Positions 1 to 9,488 are shown, numbered from the stretch's first letter. The stretch: DNA of 64,000 nt from Viridibacterium curvum (GCF_039544165.1 NZ_BAABLD010000017.1:124001-188000), one strand, 5' to 3'. Notes: a model not told the origin generated them from the letters alone. A program made the numbers and translations.

Positions 1-1
1 A

Positions 2-766
2 ACCGGAGAGCGCGACCCCGTGCGCGCCTGGCAGGTCAACCTCAATGGCTACTTCAACGTGCTCGAAGCCGCTGTGGCGTGCAAGGTGGAGCGCGTGTTT
101 TTCCCCAGTACCATCGCGGTGTATGGCCCGGACGCCCCGCGTGAAGCCACGCCGGACGATGCACCGACACGCCCGACGACGATCTACGGCATTGCCAAGG
201 CGGCTGGCGAAAATCTTGCCGCCTGGTACCGCAAGAAGCACGGCCTCGATGTGCGCGTATTGCGCTACCCCGGGATCATCGGCTGGGAGAGCGCGCCGGG
301 CGGTGGCACCACCGATTACGCGGTCGAGATCTACCACGCTGCGGTCGACGGACAACGCTTCCGCTGCCCACTTTCAGCGCAACGCGCCCTGCCCATGCTG
401 GCAATGGCTGATGCCGTACGCGGCACCATCGAATACATGGAAGCCGACGCAGAAAAAATCCTGCAGCCCAGTGGCTACAACCTTGGCGGCTTCTCTGGCG
501 CACCGGCCGATTTTGCGGGAGCCATCCAGCAGCGCATGCCGGATTTCGCTATCGATTACGTGCCGGATCATCGCGACGCCATTGCCGCTTCGTGGCCAGA
601 GGGATTGAACGACAGTGCCGCACGCCGTGATTGGGGCTGGCAGCCGCAGTACGACCTGCAAGCGCTGACGGCTGCGATGCTGGGACACATCGGCGCAGCC
701 CGTGCCGCACGCGCGGCAGAAGCCGCCGGCAAGGTAGTTCCGAACGCCGCAGCCAACGCGGCCTGA
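2..766 (+). CDS. NAD-dependent epimerase/dehydratase, L-threonine 3-dehydrogenase-like (5' end outside window)
   Basis: The frame is open to the left edge, so the N-terminal Rossmann GxxGxxG part is missing and about 254 residues remain. What is visible is typical of the short-chain (SDR) L-threonine 3-dehydrogenase family: a serine in FFPSTIAVYG, the YGIAK motif (catalytic Tyr and Lys), the RYPGIIGWESAPGGGTTDYA stretch and a C-terminal DSAARRDWGW motif. The family oxidises L-threonine to 2-amino-3-ketobutyrate with NAD+ in the cytoplasm. Other extended SDR substrates cannot be excluded without the N-terminus. A GTG at 20 lies in frame but inside the conserved region, so it is not the real start. 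The C-terminus carries an Ala-rich tail that looks unconserved. It converges on the DUF1501 gene, with a hairpin between them. Confidence 0.8.
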   Translation, partial: TGERDPVRAWQVNLNGYFNVLEAAVACKVERVFFPSTIAVYGPDAPREATPDDAPTRPTTIYGIAKAAGENLAAWYRKKHGLDVRVLRYPGIIGWESAPGGGTTDYAVEIYHAAVDGQRFRCPLSAQRALPMLAMADAVRGTIEYMEADAEKILQPSGYNLGGFSGAPADFAGAIQQRMPDFAIDYVPDHRDAIAASWPEGLNDSAARRDWGWQPQYDLQALTAAMLGHIGAARAARAAEAAGKVVPNAAANAA

Positions 767-770
767 TTTG

Positions 771-795
771 GTGCCCGGCACAACAGGCCGGGCAC
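771..795. terminator. Hairpin between convergent genes
   Basis: A perfect 9-bp stem (GTGCCCGGC / GCCGGGCAC) with a 7-nt loop lies between the stop codons of the epimerase (766) and the DUF1501 gene (809). No long T-tract follows on either strand, so it is a possible bidirectional terminator supported by position rather than a textbook intrinsic terminator. Confidence 0.5.
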
Positions 796-808
796 TGCAG
801 GCTCGACC

Positions 809-2281
809 TCAGCTCATGAAACCGAGGTCGTTGGTGAAATTGGCGATGTTGGGCGCGATCAACCCGAAGTCGCTGCCCGACACGCCGAACCAGCGCGCCA
901 GCGTCACGGCGAGCGAGTCGACCGATGTCGTCGGAATGAGACGCCCCGAGCCCGAGTCCTGCAGATTGGGATTCGCCGTCGTATGCAAACGGACATCGGG
1001 CATGGTGCCGTACATGTCCCCGCCCTTGACCGCACCGCCCAACACGAAGTGATGTGCGCCCCAGCCGTGATCAGAGCCGTCGCCGTTCGAGGTGAGCGTG
1101 CGGCCGAAATCTGATGCGGTAAACAAAGTCACATTGTTCTGGATTCCCAGCGCCACCGTCGCGTTGTAGAAGTAGTCCATGCAACGCGACACCTGACCAT
1201 GCAGGCCGAGCGCGCCATTCGCATTGTCTTCCAATGTCGTGATTTCGTTGTCGTGCGTGTCGAATCCACCGATGCTGACAAAAAACACCTGACGTTTGGC
1301 GCCCGTCGTCGCCCGTGCGCCGATGAGACGCGCCACAACCTGCAGTTGCTGCGCCAGACGATTGTTGGCCAGATTCGTCGGCAAGGTGATGCCGGAGGTC
1401 GACGTCGGCACGGACGCGAGCGCCGCGGTCACCGTACTCTGAGCCCCCACTGAACGCTCGACAACGTCGGCATGGTCGGCCTCGACGGCCAGTGTCGAGG
1501 CGTTGATACTGTCTGTCGACAGTTCAGTCAACGCCTGCTTCGCCGCAGTATTGGCTGTTCCACTGAGGCCGAACATCGACGAACCGGTAATGCCGTTGAT
1601 GGCGGTCGCGCCGCTGGTACCCACCTGGTATTGGAAGATGCTCTGGCCAGCAAGGAACACGGCGTTCCCTGATGCCGAAATCGCCGTGAAGATGCTCTGC
1701 GAATTGCTGCTCGCCAGCAGATCACCCATGCGACCGCCCCAGCCGAGCTTGACCCCTTCTGACGCAAAGGCCTGCCAGACAGACTGTTGGTCATTGTGCG
1801 AGAAGAGTTTGGGCGGCAACGGCACGCTGCCTGCGTTGAAGGTCGTGCGCGTGGTAGGTGTAATCAGCGGACCGATATTGGGCAGCACGGCAAGCTTGCC
1901 CGCGCCATACAGGCTGTGCAGGGCCGCCATGCTGGGGCAGAACGCAAACTCGCTACCGATGGCCTGCGGCGTCAGCGGACTGAACTTCGTGGCGGTAAGC
2001 TGGGCACGATCGTAAGCAATACCACCAACCGAACGGGCTCCGCCGCGCGCAGCCGCATAGGTGTCATAGGCTGTCTGGTCGTAGGGCATGATCATGTTGT
2101 GGTGATCGTTGCCCCCAAACATGAACAGACAGACGATAGCGCGGTAATCCGCCGGCGCACTTTGCGCGCTGGCAGCACCAAGACCGGCGAGATTCAGGGC
2201 AAACGGCGCAGCGCTGCCTAACGCAGACAAGGCACCAAGACGCTTGAGACATTCACGACGTGAGAGACGGGTAGGTGTCAT
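809..2281 (-). CDS. DUF1501 domain-containing exported protein
   Basis: The protein has 490 residues. The N-terminus has a twin-arginine-like signal (SRRECLKRLGA, then a hydrophobic stretch ending near ASAQS), so Tat export to the periplasm is likely. The mature part has the hallmarks of DUF1501, an alkaline-phosphatase/sulfatase-like superfamily: FMFGGNDHHNMIMP near the start, GGFDTHDNE in the middle, and SDFGRTL followed by DHGWGAHHFVLGGAVKGG in the C-terminal third. The biochemical role of DUF1501 proteins is not established. It lies 10 nt downstream of the DUF1800 gene on the same strand with a GAGGAC ribosome site, so the two are almost certainly co-transcribed, as they are in many bacteria. 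Confidence 0.85.
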   Translation of the reverse strand: MTPTRLSRRECLKRLGALSALGSAAPFALNLAGLGAASAQSAPADYRAIVCLFMFGGNDHHNMIMPYDQTAYDTYAAARGGARSVGGIAYDRAQLTATKFSPLTPQAIGSEFAFCPSMAALHSLYGAGKLAVLPNIGPLITPTTRTTFNAGSVPLPPKLFSHNDQQSVWQAFASEGVKLGWGGRMGDLLASSNSQSIFTAISASGNAVFLAGQSIFQYQVGTSGATAINGITGSSMFGLSGTANTAAKQALTELSTDSINASTLAVEADHADVVERSVGAQSTVTAALASVPTSTSGITLPTNLANNRLAQQLQVVARLIGARATTGAKRQVFFVSIGGFDTHDNEITTLEDNANGALGLHGQVSRCMDYFYNATVALGIQNNVTLFTASDFGRTLTSNGDGSDHGWGAHHFVLGGAVKGGDMYGTMPDVRLHTTANPNLQDSGSGRLIPTTSVDSLAVTLARWFGVSGSDFGLIAPNIANFTNDLGFMS

Positions 2282-2291
2282 GGCTTTGTCC

Positions 2292-4067
2292 TCACTTCTG
2301 CACGAGGTAATCGGGAGAGGCCATGGTGAGGAACACCGTCAGCCAGACACGCCGCTGGCGCGCAAGGTTAGCTGCGCTGGATGCGCTACTCGTCGAACCC
2401 GTCGGAATAGCCACCGCATCCACTGCATTCTTGATACTTGTGCGCGTCAGCGCCTTCATCGCACCACGCGTCAGCAAGAGGTCCACGCGGTTGATGAGCG
2501 CGGTCGAGTCATCCGCCACAGCCAGCTCGTTCACGTAGTTTGTGCGGTTCTCGCGTGCCCCGCTCACCGTGGGCCCTACACCGTTCTGGACCGTGCTCTG
2601 CATGTAGTTCAGGTAACCCGCGACGGAAGTCTCGTGCGTGATCTGCATTTCCGGCGATACCATCCCCAGCGTTGCTGTCTGCGTGTTCGGCGGCACGTAG
2701 CCAGGTCGGTAGTAGTTGAACACCGACGGCGAACGCATGGCGCTCTGCCCCAGCGAGTTGGTCGTGCTATCCGTATTGCCGATGCGCCACAGTCCCGTGC
2801 TCGAAGCAACGTCGAACGCACGTGCCCAGTTGGCGAGGCGGACAACAGGCTCGCGCAACTTGCCTTCATTGCTCGGCAGCGAAGCCGGACGTGCTTCGGC
2901 ATCCAGCAGGATGGCTGCGATGGTGGCGCGCATATCGCCACGCTGGCCGCTGCCGATGGTCGGCGCCAGTGCCGTGTAGCCTGTGTTGAATGCTGTCGCG
3001 ACGCGATTGACGTAGGCTGCCGACGGATTGCTCTTCACTAGGCGCTGGATGAGCTGCTTGCCGATGAAGGGGCCAACGTTGGGATGGTTGAACAAAGTAT
3101 CCAGTGCCGTCTTGAGCTCACTCGCGATGTTCGCAGTGGTTGCCGTGCCCGAGGCAGGAATCGTCACCCCAAGAAAAGTTTTGGCCGACACCGAGTGATA
3201 CTGCGGATAGCCCTGCATCGGGATGACGTTGTAGTTGGGATCACGCACGCTGCCCCAGAAACGGTTGTTGGTCGTATCGGCACCGCCATGGCTGAAGCCC
3301 GTGAAGACCTTCGCCAACCCTGATACGTCAGCATTCGTGTAGGTCTCGATGGGCTTGCCGTTGCCGTCGAGTTTGAGCGTGCCGTCGTTGTTGAGCTGAT
3401 ACAGACCGATCGAGAACAGCTGCATCACTTCGCGTGCGTAGTTCTCGTCCGGCACGCGGCCACTGCTGTTTTCCTTCTGGTTGCGCAGGTGCGACAAATA
3501 GGCGCCCATTGCCGGATGCATCGAGACGTCCTGCAGAAGGTTGCGGTAGTTACCGAAGGCATTCTTTCCGAGCATGTCGTAGTAGGACGCGACGCTGCGG
3601 ACATCCTCCGACAACACGCCCTCGAATGACACGACAAGGATCTGCGACAATGCAAAAGTGACGCGCTGACGCAGCTGGTCACGCCCCGTGATGGCCTGCC
3701 CCCAGAAACTCTGCAGAAAGTGCGTCTGGTCTACAGCACCGAGTCGCGCCTGCTCCATCTTCACGCAGTCCAGGTGCGACACCTGAGGCTGCTCCATCTG
3801 GCGAGCCAGCCAGGTCGGGAAACTCCCCTTCTTGAGCGCCGTGATCGAGGCGGACGAAGGCCCGAAACTGGCTTGATGCAGGAAGCGTGACGCCTCGGCA
3901 TCCGTGGGATGCGCGTTACTGTCCGTGACATCGACCTCAACCGAGGCGCTGTAGGTACAGGCCGGCGCCGCCGCATCGCCTCCGCTCTTGCCTCCGCCCC
4001 CGCCTCCGCACGCGGCGAGCATCAGCAGCAGCCCGATAGATAGTATTGTTTTCACAGCCGACTCCAT
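2292..4067 (-). CDS. DUF1800 domain-containing lipoprotein
   Basis: The chosen ATG at 4067 gives about 591 residues and a clean lipoprotein signal (hydrophobic run ending LMLAAC, then a Gly-rich linker). A GTG 12 nt further in has a better-spaced GGAG and is an alternative. An upstream ATG at 4100 would add 11 unlikely residues. The body matches the DUF1800 family: an early EASRFLHQASFGP motif, a LSQILVVS region, DENYAREVMQLFSIGLYQLN, and an FIGKQLIQRLV region before a C-terminal FNYYRPGY motif. Function is unknown. DUF1800 and DUF1501 genes are commonly neighbours, which suggests a two-component envelope system. A lipid anchor on the DUF1800 partner, with the other exported by Tat, would place both at the envelope. 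Confidence 0.85.
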   Translation of the reverse strand: MESAVKTILSIGLLLMLAACGGGGGGKSGGDAAAPACTYSASVEVDVTDSNAHPTDAEASRFLHQASFGPSSASITALKKGSFPTWLARQMEQPQVSHLDCVKMEQARLGAVDQTHFLQSFWGQAITGRDQLRQRVTFALSQILVVSFEGVLSEDVRSVASYYDMLGKNAFGNYRNLLQDVSMHPAMGAYLSHLRNQKENSSGRVPDENYAREVMQLFSIGLYQLNNDGTLKLDGNGKPIETYTNADVSGLAKVFTGFSHGGADTTNNRFWGSVRDPNYNVIPMQGYPQYHSVSAKTFLGVTIPASGTATTANIASELKTALDTLFNHPNVGPFIGKQLIQRLVKSNPSAAYVNRVATAFNTGYTALAPTIGSGQRGDMRATIAAILLDAEARPASLPSNEGKLREPVVRLANWARAFDVASSTGLWRIGNTDSTTNSLGQSAMRSPSVFNYYRPGYVPPNTQTATLGMVSPEMQITHETSVAGYLNYMQSTVQNGVGPTVSGARENRTNYVNELAVADDSTALINRVDLLLTRGAMKALTRTSIKNAVDAVAIPTGSTSSASSAANLARQRRVWLTVFLTMASPDYLVQK

Positions 4068-4214
4068 GCTCTCTGTTGGCAATGACCGGCACGGTGCCAT
4101 TGCGTCCGCACGGATTCTAGGTAAATCCTGGTAAAGGTTTTCTCGGCCGTGGATGAATGGCCGCTGAGGAGCAGCCGGTGGACTGCCGGGGCGCCGGGCG
4201 TCGCCTGGTGCAGA

Positions 4215-5123
4215 TCAGCGGTTGCTGCGCCTGGCCAGGACGATGCCTGCAAGCACCAATCCACAGCCAATAAGCCGCAACAGGGTAATCTGCTCGTTGA
4301 ACAGAATGACAGCGAGCCAGGCAGCCGTGACTGGCTGCACCAGCAGCACCACCGAGGCCAGGTTGGCGCGGACATGGCGTACGGCCGAGGTGATGAGCCC
4401 CTGACCGATGACCTGGCAGATCAGGGCGATGCCGATGACAGCCACCCAGCCCTGCAGGGAGGTGGGGATCACCTTTTCATCCAGCAGAAAAATCACGGGC
4501 GCCAGCACCAGCGGGGTGACGATGGCCGTACCGGCAAGGATGTGCGCCGTCGCGTAGTACTTGCGACAGTGCTTCACCGAAAGCTGGTAGCCCGCATAGA
4601 AGACCGCAGCTGCAAGGGCAATGAGATCGCCGGTGAGATCGCGCATCGACACATCGAAGCTGGCACGCACCAACAAGGCCGCACCGGCAATGGCCGCCGC
4701 CAGAGCCAAGGCGAAGCCCCCACCTATGGTTTCGCCGAAAAGCATCCAGGCTCCGATAGTCACGAAAATGGGGGCCAGGTTGAGAATGAAGGTCGAATTG
4801 GCAACCGAGGTGTAGTGCACCGAGATGTGCCACAGCGCCAGATCGATGGCCAGCAACACGCCTGATACGACGAGCCAGAACCGACCGGGTCGCCCGCCAT
4901 CACGTCGGCGGTCCGGCGTGACCGGGCGGTGACGGATCTGCCACCACCAGAACAAGGCAAAGGGAATCGACAAACCCAGGCGCCAGGCCACAACCGAGAC
5001 AGGGCCCACATCGGCCAGACGCACGAAGATCGGCGCGAACGCGATGCACATGGCGCCAGCAACGAGCATCAACAAAGCGAGGCGGGAATTGCTGCTGTCC
5101 GGCACTACAGGCGTGTCTGACAT
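4215..5123 (-). CDS. EamA (DMT) family inner-membrane transporter
   Basis: From the ATG at 5123 the product is 302 residues, the usual size for ten-TM drug/metabolite transporters. Two EamA repeats are visible: the first opens with LLMLVAGAMCIAFAPIFVRL and AWRLGLSIPFALFWWW, the second near ALAAAVFYAGYQLSVK and continues through VLLVQPVTAAWLAVILFNE. It ends in a short basic tail. Substrate cannot be told from sequence. Longer in-frame starts (5138, 5159) exist and none has a strong ribosome site, so the start is uncertain by up to a dozen residues. It diverges from dnaE across about 130 bp. Confidence 0.8.
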   Translation of the reverse strand: MSDTPVVPDSSNSRLALLMLVAGAMCIAFAPIFVRLADVGPVSVVAWRLGLSIPFALFWWWQIRHRPVTPDRRRDGGRPGRFWLVVSGVLLAIDLALWHISVHYTSVANSTFILNLAPIFVTIGAWMLFGETIGGGFALALAAAIAGAALLVRASFDVSMRDLTGDLIALAAAVFYAGYQLSVKHCRKYYATAHILAGTAIVTPLVLAPVIFLLDEKVIPTSLQGWVAVIGIALICQVIGQGLITSAVRHVRANLASVVLLVQPVTAAWLAVILFNEQITLLRLIGCGLVLAGIVLARRSNR

Positions 5124-5245
5124 CGGGGCAGGTCTCATGAAGGATGCGTAGTGTCTCATGAAGCGTGTTACCGGATGGAACATACAGTGAATAACTGCGA
5201 AAGGTTTTGACCGGGATCTCCTCCGCTCCACGGACGCCAAACCGG

Positions 5246-5251
5246 TAAAAT
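5246..5251 (+). promoter_or_regulatory. Candidate -10 box for dnaE
   Basis: TAAAAT ends 6 nt before the dnaE ATG. If it is used, the transcript would begin at or next to the start codon, giving a leaderless or nearly leaderless mRNA. No good -35 is seen at 16-18 nt; a TTGACC at 5207-5212 is too far away. Confidence 0.3.
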
Positions 5252-5257
5252 CGCCCG

Positions 5258-8200
5258 ATGCTTCCGGACACGCCCATCGCCCCACATCAGCCCGCCTTCG
5301 TCCACCTGCGCCTGCATACCGAATTCTCGATCGAGGACGGCATCACGCGCATTGACGACGCCATTGCCGCAGCCGCCAGCGACGGCATGCCTGCTCTCGG
5401 CATTTCGGACCTGGGCAACCTGTTTGGCATGGTCAAGCACTACAAAGGCTGTCGCAGCGCGGGCCTCAAGCCCATCGTTGCGATAGACGCCTGGATCAGT
5501 AACGAGACAGACCGGAACAAGCCCACCCGCGTCATGCTCGTCGTCAAGCACCGCGCGGGTTACCAGCAGCTGTGCGAACTGCTGTCGCGCGCTTACCTCG
5601 AGAACAAACACCACGGCCACGCAGAGCTGAAGAAGGAGTGGCTGACTGCGGAATCTGCCTCGGGCCTGATCTGCCTTTCGGGCGCCATGCAGGGTGACAT
5701 TGCCGTTGCGTTGGCCGCCGGCAATCAAAAGCTCGCCGAGCAGCTGACGGCAGACTGGGCAAGCCGCTTCCCCGGCAGTTTCTACATCGAGATCCAGCGC
5801 GCCGGCCACCCGGGCACCGAGAATTACATCAACGACGCCCTGCAGGTTGCCGCGCGCTTCGAACTGCCGGTGGTCGCCACGCATCCGGTGCAGTTCCTCA
5901 AACGCGATGACTTCAAGGCGCACGAAGCGCGTGTCTGCATCGCACAGGGCTACGTGCTCTCCGACAACCGCCGTCCCAAGAGCTTCACACCCGAGCAGTA
6001 CTTCAAGACCCAGGCCGAAATGGTCGAACTATTCGCCGATCTGCCGGAAGCGCTCGCCAACGCCGTCGAGATCGCCCGCCGCTGCTCGCTGACCATCACG
6101 CTGGGCAAGAATTTCCTGCCGCAGTTTCCGACCCCCGAGGGCATGACGCTGGACGACTTCCTCGTCTTCGAGGCAAAACGCGGGCTGGAGGAGCGTCTTG
6201 TACAACTCTACCCCGATGAAGAAACGCGCAACCGCGAGCGCCCGCGCTACGAAGAGCGTCTCAAGTTCGAGACCGACACCATCATCCAGATGGGCTTCCC
6301 CGGCTACTTCCTGATCGTTGCGGACTTCATCCAGTGGGGCAAGAACAACGGCGTGCCGATCGGTCCGGGCCGGGGTTCGGGAGCGGGCTCGCTGGTGGCC
6401 TACTCGCTCAAGATCACCGATCTCGACCCGACCGCCTACGCCCTGCTGTTCGAGCGCTTCCTGAACCCCGAACGCGTGTCGATGCCCGACTTCGACATCG
6501 ACTTCTGTCAGGAAAAGCGCTACATGGTGATCGACTACGTGCGCGACCGTTATGGCCACGACGCCGTCTCGCAGATCGCCACCTTCGGCACCATGGCCTC
6601 GAAAGCCGTGGTGCGCGACGTGGGCCGCGTGCTCGACTTGCCGTACGGCCTGTGCGACCGGCTCTCCAAGCTGATCCCGGTGGTACAGAACAAGCCACTG
6701 GGCCTTGAAGAAGCGCGTGAGCAGGAGCCCGCCATCAACCAGATGATGAGCGAGGAAGGCGACGGCGAATCGGTCAGCGAGCTGTGGGAGCTGGCCCTGC
6801 CGCTCGAAGGCATGACGCGCGGCGTCGGCATGCACGCCGGTGGCGTGCTCATCGCGCCGGGCAAGATCACCGACTTCTGCCCGATCTACCTCGCCGATGG
6901 CGCCGACGCGACCACGGTGTCGCAGTTCGACAAGGACGACGTCGAGGCTGTGGGCCTCGTCAAGTTCGACTTCCTCGGCCTGCGCAACCTGACGATTATC
7001 GATCTCGCGCTCGACTACGTGGAGCGACTGACCGGCGAACGACTCGATCTCATGGCGCTGGGCTTCGAAGACCCGGCGGCTTACCAGATCCTGAAAGACG
7101 CGAACACCACCGCGATATTCCAGGTTGAATCGGACGGCATGAAGAAGCTTCTCAAGAAGCTCGGCCCCGACCGCTTCGAGGACATCATCGCCGTGCTCGC
7201 GCTCTACCGTCCCGGCCCGCTGGGTTCCGGGATGGTCGACGACTTCATCCTGCGCAAACAGGGCAAACAGGAGATCGATTACTTTCACCCGGACCTGAAA
7301 GCCTGCCTTGAACCGACCTACGGGGTCATCGTGTATCAGGAACAGGTGATGCAGATCTCGCAGATCATCGGCGGCTACACGCTCGGTGGCGCGGACATGC
7401 TGCGCCGGGCAATGGGCAAGAAGAAGCCTGAGGAAATGGCCAAGCACCGCGCGACCATCGCCGAGGGCGCGGCCAAGCAGGGCTACGACCCGGCGCTCGC
7501 CGAGCAGCTCTTCGACCTGATGACCAAGTTCGCGGAGTACGGCTTCAACAAGTCGCACACCGCCGCCTACGCCGTGGTCACCTACCACACGGCCTGGCTC
7601 AAGGCGCACCACTGCGCGTCCTTCATGGCCGCCACCCTGTCGTCTGACATGGACAACACGGACACGGTGAAGATCTTCTTTGAAGACACCATTGCCAACC
7701 GTGTCGTCGTGTTGCCGCCCGACGTCAATTTCTCCGCCTACCGCTTCGAGCCCACTGATCCGAAAACCATCCGCTACGGACTTGGAGGCGTGAAGGGCGT
7801 CGGCGAGCCCGCCGTCAAATCCATCATCGCGGCGCGTGAAGCCGGCGGCCCGTTCAAGGATCTTTTCGATTTCTGCAACCGCATCGACCGCCGTGCAGTC
7901 AATCGTCGCTCGGTCGAAGCCCTGATCCGTGCTGGCGCGCTCGACGAAATCGCACCGAAGAAACCCGACGGCAAGGCCCACCGCGCCAAGCTCATTGCCA
8001 GCGTTGGCGTGGCCATGGAGGCCGCTGATCAGGCCGCAGCCAGCGCAGGCCAGGGGGGCCTGTTCGACATGGGTGACGGGCCCTCGGCCATTGCCCCCGA
8101 ATACATCGAAGTCAAGCCCTGGTCCGAGAAACAGCAGCTGATGGAGGAGAAGACAGCCATCGGCTTCTTCCTGTCCGGCCACCCCTTCAACACCTATCGC

Positions 8201-8785
8201 GACGAAGTTCGACGTTTCGTGCGCACCCCCCTTGTGAAGGCCGAGCCGAAAAAAGAGCCGCAAATGCTCGCTGGAGTCGTCTCGGGCATCCGTACCAAGA
8301 TTGGCCAGCGCGGCAAGATGTGCTTCCTGACCCTTGACGATGGCAGCGCCCAGCTTGACGTGACCGTCTATTCCGAGACCCTGGAAGCCGCGAAGAACAA
8401 GATCCAGCCCGACGAAGTACTGGTCGTCGAGGCCAAGATCAGCCACGACGACTTCTCGGGTGGGCTGCGCGTCGTGGTCGACAAGGTACTGAGCCTTGCC
8501 GAAGCGCGTGGCCGCTACGCCCGTGGCCTGGCCGTCAAGATCAACGGCGAGGTCGCCAGCAGTGGCGGCCCGCGGGCTGCAGCAGACAAACTACAGGGCT
8601 TGCTGGCCGCCTACCGTGGCGCACCGGCCGACGGGGCTGCCCCGGTACGTCTGCGTTACCGCAATGGCCAGGCCGAGGCCGACCTGCCACTGGGCGACCG
8701 GTGGTGCGTCCGGCTGGACGACAAATTGCTGGAATCCCTGCGGGATTGGCTATCCTCAGAAAGCGTAGAAATCCTCTACGCCTGA
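5258..8785 (+). CDS. dnaE: DNA polymerase III subunit alpha
   Basis: This 1175-residue protein is the catalytic subunit of the replicative polymerase. The N-terminal PHP domain begins at FVHLRLHTEFSIEDG. The palm carries the PDFDIDF motif with catalytic Asp411 and Asp413, and the third acid is Asp571 in VKFDFLGL. The GPGRGSGAGSLVAY motif precedes the palm. A clamp-binding motif QGGLF is at residues 932-936, and an OB-fold follows (about 990-1090). Length and domain order match proteobacterial DnaE1 (about 1160 residues). No convincing Shine-Dalgarno sequence precedes the ATG, but TAAAAT lies 6 nt upstream of it. The frame begins only a few residues before the conserved core, which supports this start. 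Confidence 0.97.
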   Translation: MLPDTPIAPHQPAFVHLRLHTEFSIEDGITRIDDAIAAAASDGMPALGISDLGNLFGMVKHYKGCRSAGLKPIVAIDAWISNETDRNKPTRVMLVVKHRAGYQQLCELLSRAYLENKHHGHAELKKEWLTAESASGLICLSGAMQGDIAVALAAGNQKLAEQLTADWASRFPGSFYIEIQRAGHPGTENYINDALQVAARFELPVVATHPVQFLKRDDFKAHEARVCIAQGYVLSDNRRPKSFTPEQYFKTQAEMVELFADLPEALANAVEIARRCSLTITLGKNFLPQFPTPEGMTLDDFLVFEAKRGLEERLVQLYPDEETRNRERPRYEERLKFETDTIIQMGFPGYFLIVADFIQWGKNNGVPIGPGRGSGAGSLVAYSLKITDLDPTAYALLFERFLNPERVSMPDFDIDFCQEKRYMVIDYVRDRYGHDAVSQIATFGTMASKAVVRDVGRVLDLPYGLCDRLSKLIPVVQNKPLGLEEAREQEPAINQMMSEEGDGESVSELWELALPLEGMTRGVGMHAGGVLIAPGKITDFCPIYLADGADATTVSQFDKDDVEAVGLVKFDFLGLRNLTIIDLALDYVERLTGERLDLMALGFEDPAAYQILKDANTTAIFQVESDGMKKLLKKLGPDRFEDIIAVLALYRPGPLGSGMVDDFILRKQGKQEIDYFHPDLKACLEPTYGVIVYQEQVMQISQIIGGYTLGGADMLRRAMGKKKPEEMAKHRATIAEGAAKQGYDPALAEQLFDLMTKFAEYGFNKSHTAAYAVVTYHTAWLKAHHCASFMAATLSSDMDNTDTVKIFFEDTIANRVVVLPPDVNFSAYRFEPTDPKTIRYGLGGVKGVGEPAVKSIIAAREAGGPFKDLFDFCNRIDRRAVNRRSVEALIRAGALDEIAPKKPDGKAHRAKLIASVGVAMEAADQAAASAGQGGLFDMGDGPSAIAPEYIEVKPWSEKQQLMEEKTAIGFFLSGHPFNTYRDEVRRFVRTPLVKAEPKKEPQMLAGVVSGIRTKIGQRGKMCFLTLDDGSAQLDVTVYSETLEAAKNKIQPDEVLVVEAKISHDDFSGGLRVVVDKVLSLAEARGRYARGLAVKINGEVASSGGPRAAADKLQGLLAAYRGAPADGAAPVRLRYRNGQAEADLPLGDRWCVRLDDKLLESLRDWLSSESVEILYA

Positions 8786-8801
8786 TGCGTGGATGCAACA
8801 C

Positions 8802-8832
8802 TTTCCTGGCAGGCACTTGCCAGTTCAGGAAA
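8802..8832 (+). terminator. Imperfect hairpin after dnaE
   Basis: CTGGCA/TGCCAG forms a 6-bp stem with a 6-nt loop, extended by TTTCC/GGAAA through a small internal loop. It follows the dnaE stop by 16 nt. There is no T-tract, so termination is uncertain. Confidence 0.3.
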
Positions 8833-8924
8833 ATTGCGAAACTCTACTAATTCGTTGGCCGAGGCACGTTCTGCAGAAGCACGCTCACCCTGAGTGGGCC
8901 CGGCCCCAAAACGGACGACAGTCG

Positions 8925-9482
8925 ATGATGACCTTGCGCACCCGATCCGGCATCGCCCTCCTTGCCACGCTCTGGCTGAGCGCCTACGCCCACGCCGACA
9001 GCGGACTCCGCCTCACGACCCGCCCGGCTGATGACGGGTTCCCGGGCAAGTTACGCGTTTCCGCGCTGGACAGCACTTACCCCTTCTCGAACGACCGTTG
9101 GAGCAGCTTCACAATTGGTCGCACAACGGACATCAACCTCGTCCAGCCGACGCTGCGCGCGGACTGGTACCCCTTCGGCAGCGGCCTGCGCACCTCGGCC
9201 GGCATGCTCTGGGCGGACCCAGGCATCTCGGGCAACACCACTGCCAACTGGCGCAACGAAACCTTTCTCGGTCTGGGCTGGACAGCCTCGGCCAGCAGCT
9301 CGAGCACGGGCAGCGGCTGGCAGCTGAACGCTGATGTCGGCGCCAGCCGTGGCCTGTTCAGCGATTGCGGCCGCTACGGCAAATGCGCCAGCCAGAGCGG
9401 CGCCGGCCTGCGACCGGGCGGCAGCGGCGAAGGTATCCGCTGGAATCCCTATATCAGCATCGGCGCCAGCCTCTTCTACTGA
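8925..9482 (+). CDS. Small exported beta-barrel-like outer membrane protein, unknown function
   Basis: Starting at the ATG pair at 8925/8928 gives about 185 residues with a clear Sec signal (basic start, LRTRSGIALLATLWLSAYAHA, cleavage after AHA). The mature part is rich in alternating polar/aromatic stretches (LRADWYPFGSGLRTSAGMLW, WQLNADVGASRGL) and ends in ISIGASLFY, the terminal aromatic typical of barrel proteins recognised by BamA. Two cysteines (DCGRYGKC) may form a disulfide. I do not recognise a named family. The next gene begins 6 nt after its stop and also encodes an exported protein, so the pair probably forms one transcription unit. Confidence 0.65.
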   Translation: MMTLRTRSGIALLATLWLSAYAHADSGLRLTTRPADDGFPGKLRVSALDSTYPFSNDRWSSFTIGRTTDINLVQPTLRADWYPFGSGLRTSAGMLWADPGISGNTTANWRNETFLGLGWTASASSSSTGSGWQLNADVGASRGLFSDCGRYGKCASQSGAGLRPGGSGEGIRWNPYISIGASLFY

Positions 9483-9488
9483 TCAGAC

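Noticed and set aside
6029..8446. An open frame of about 800 codons on the minus strand inside dnaE
   Set aside because: It is fully antisense to an unmistakable dnaE; long antisense open frames are expected in GC-rich DNA, and its translation is low-complexity in His/Val/Glu/Arg with no family features.
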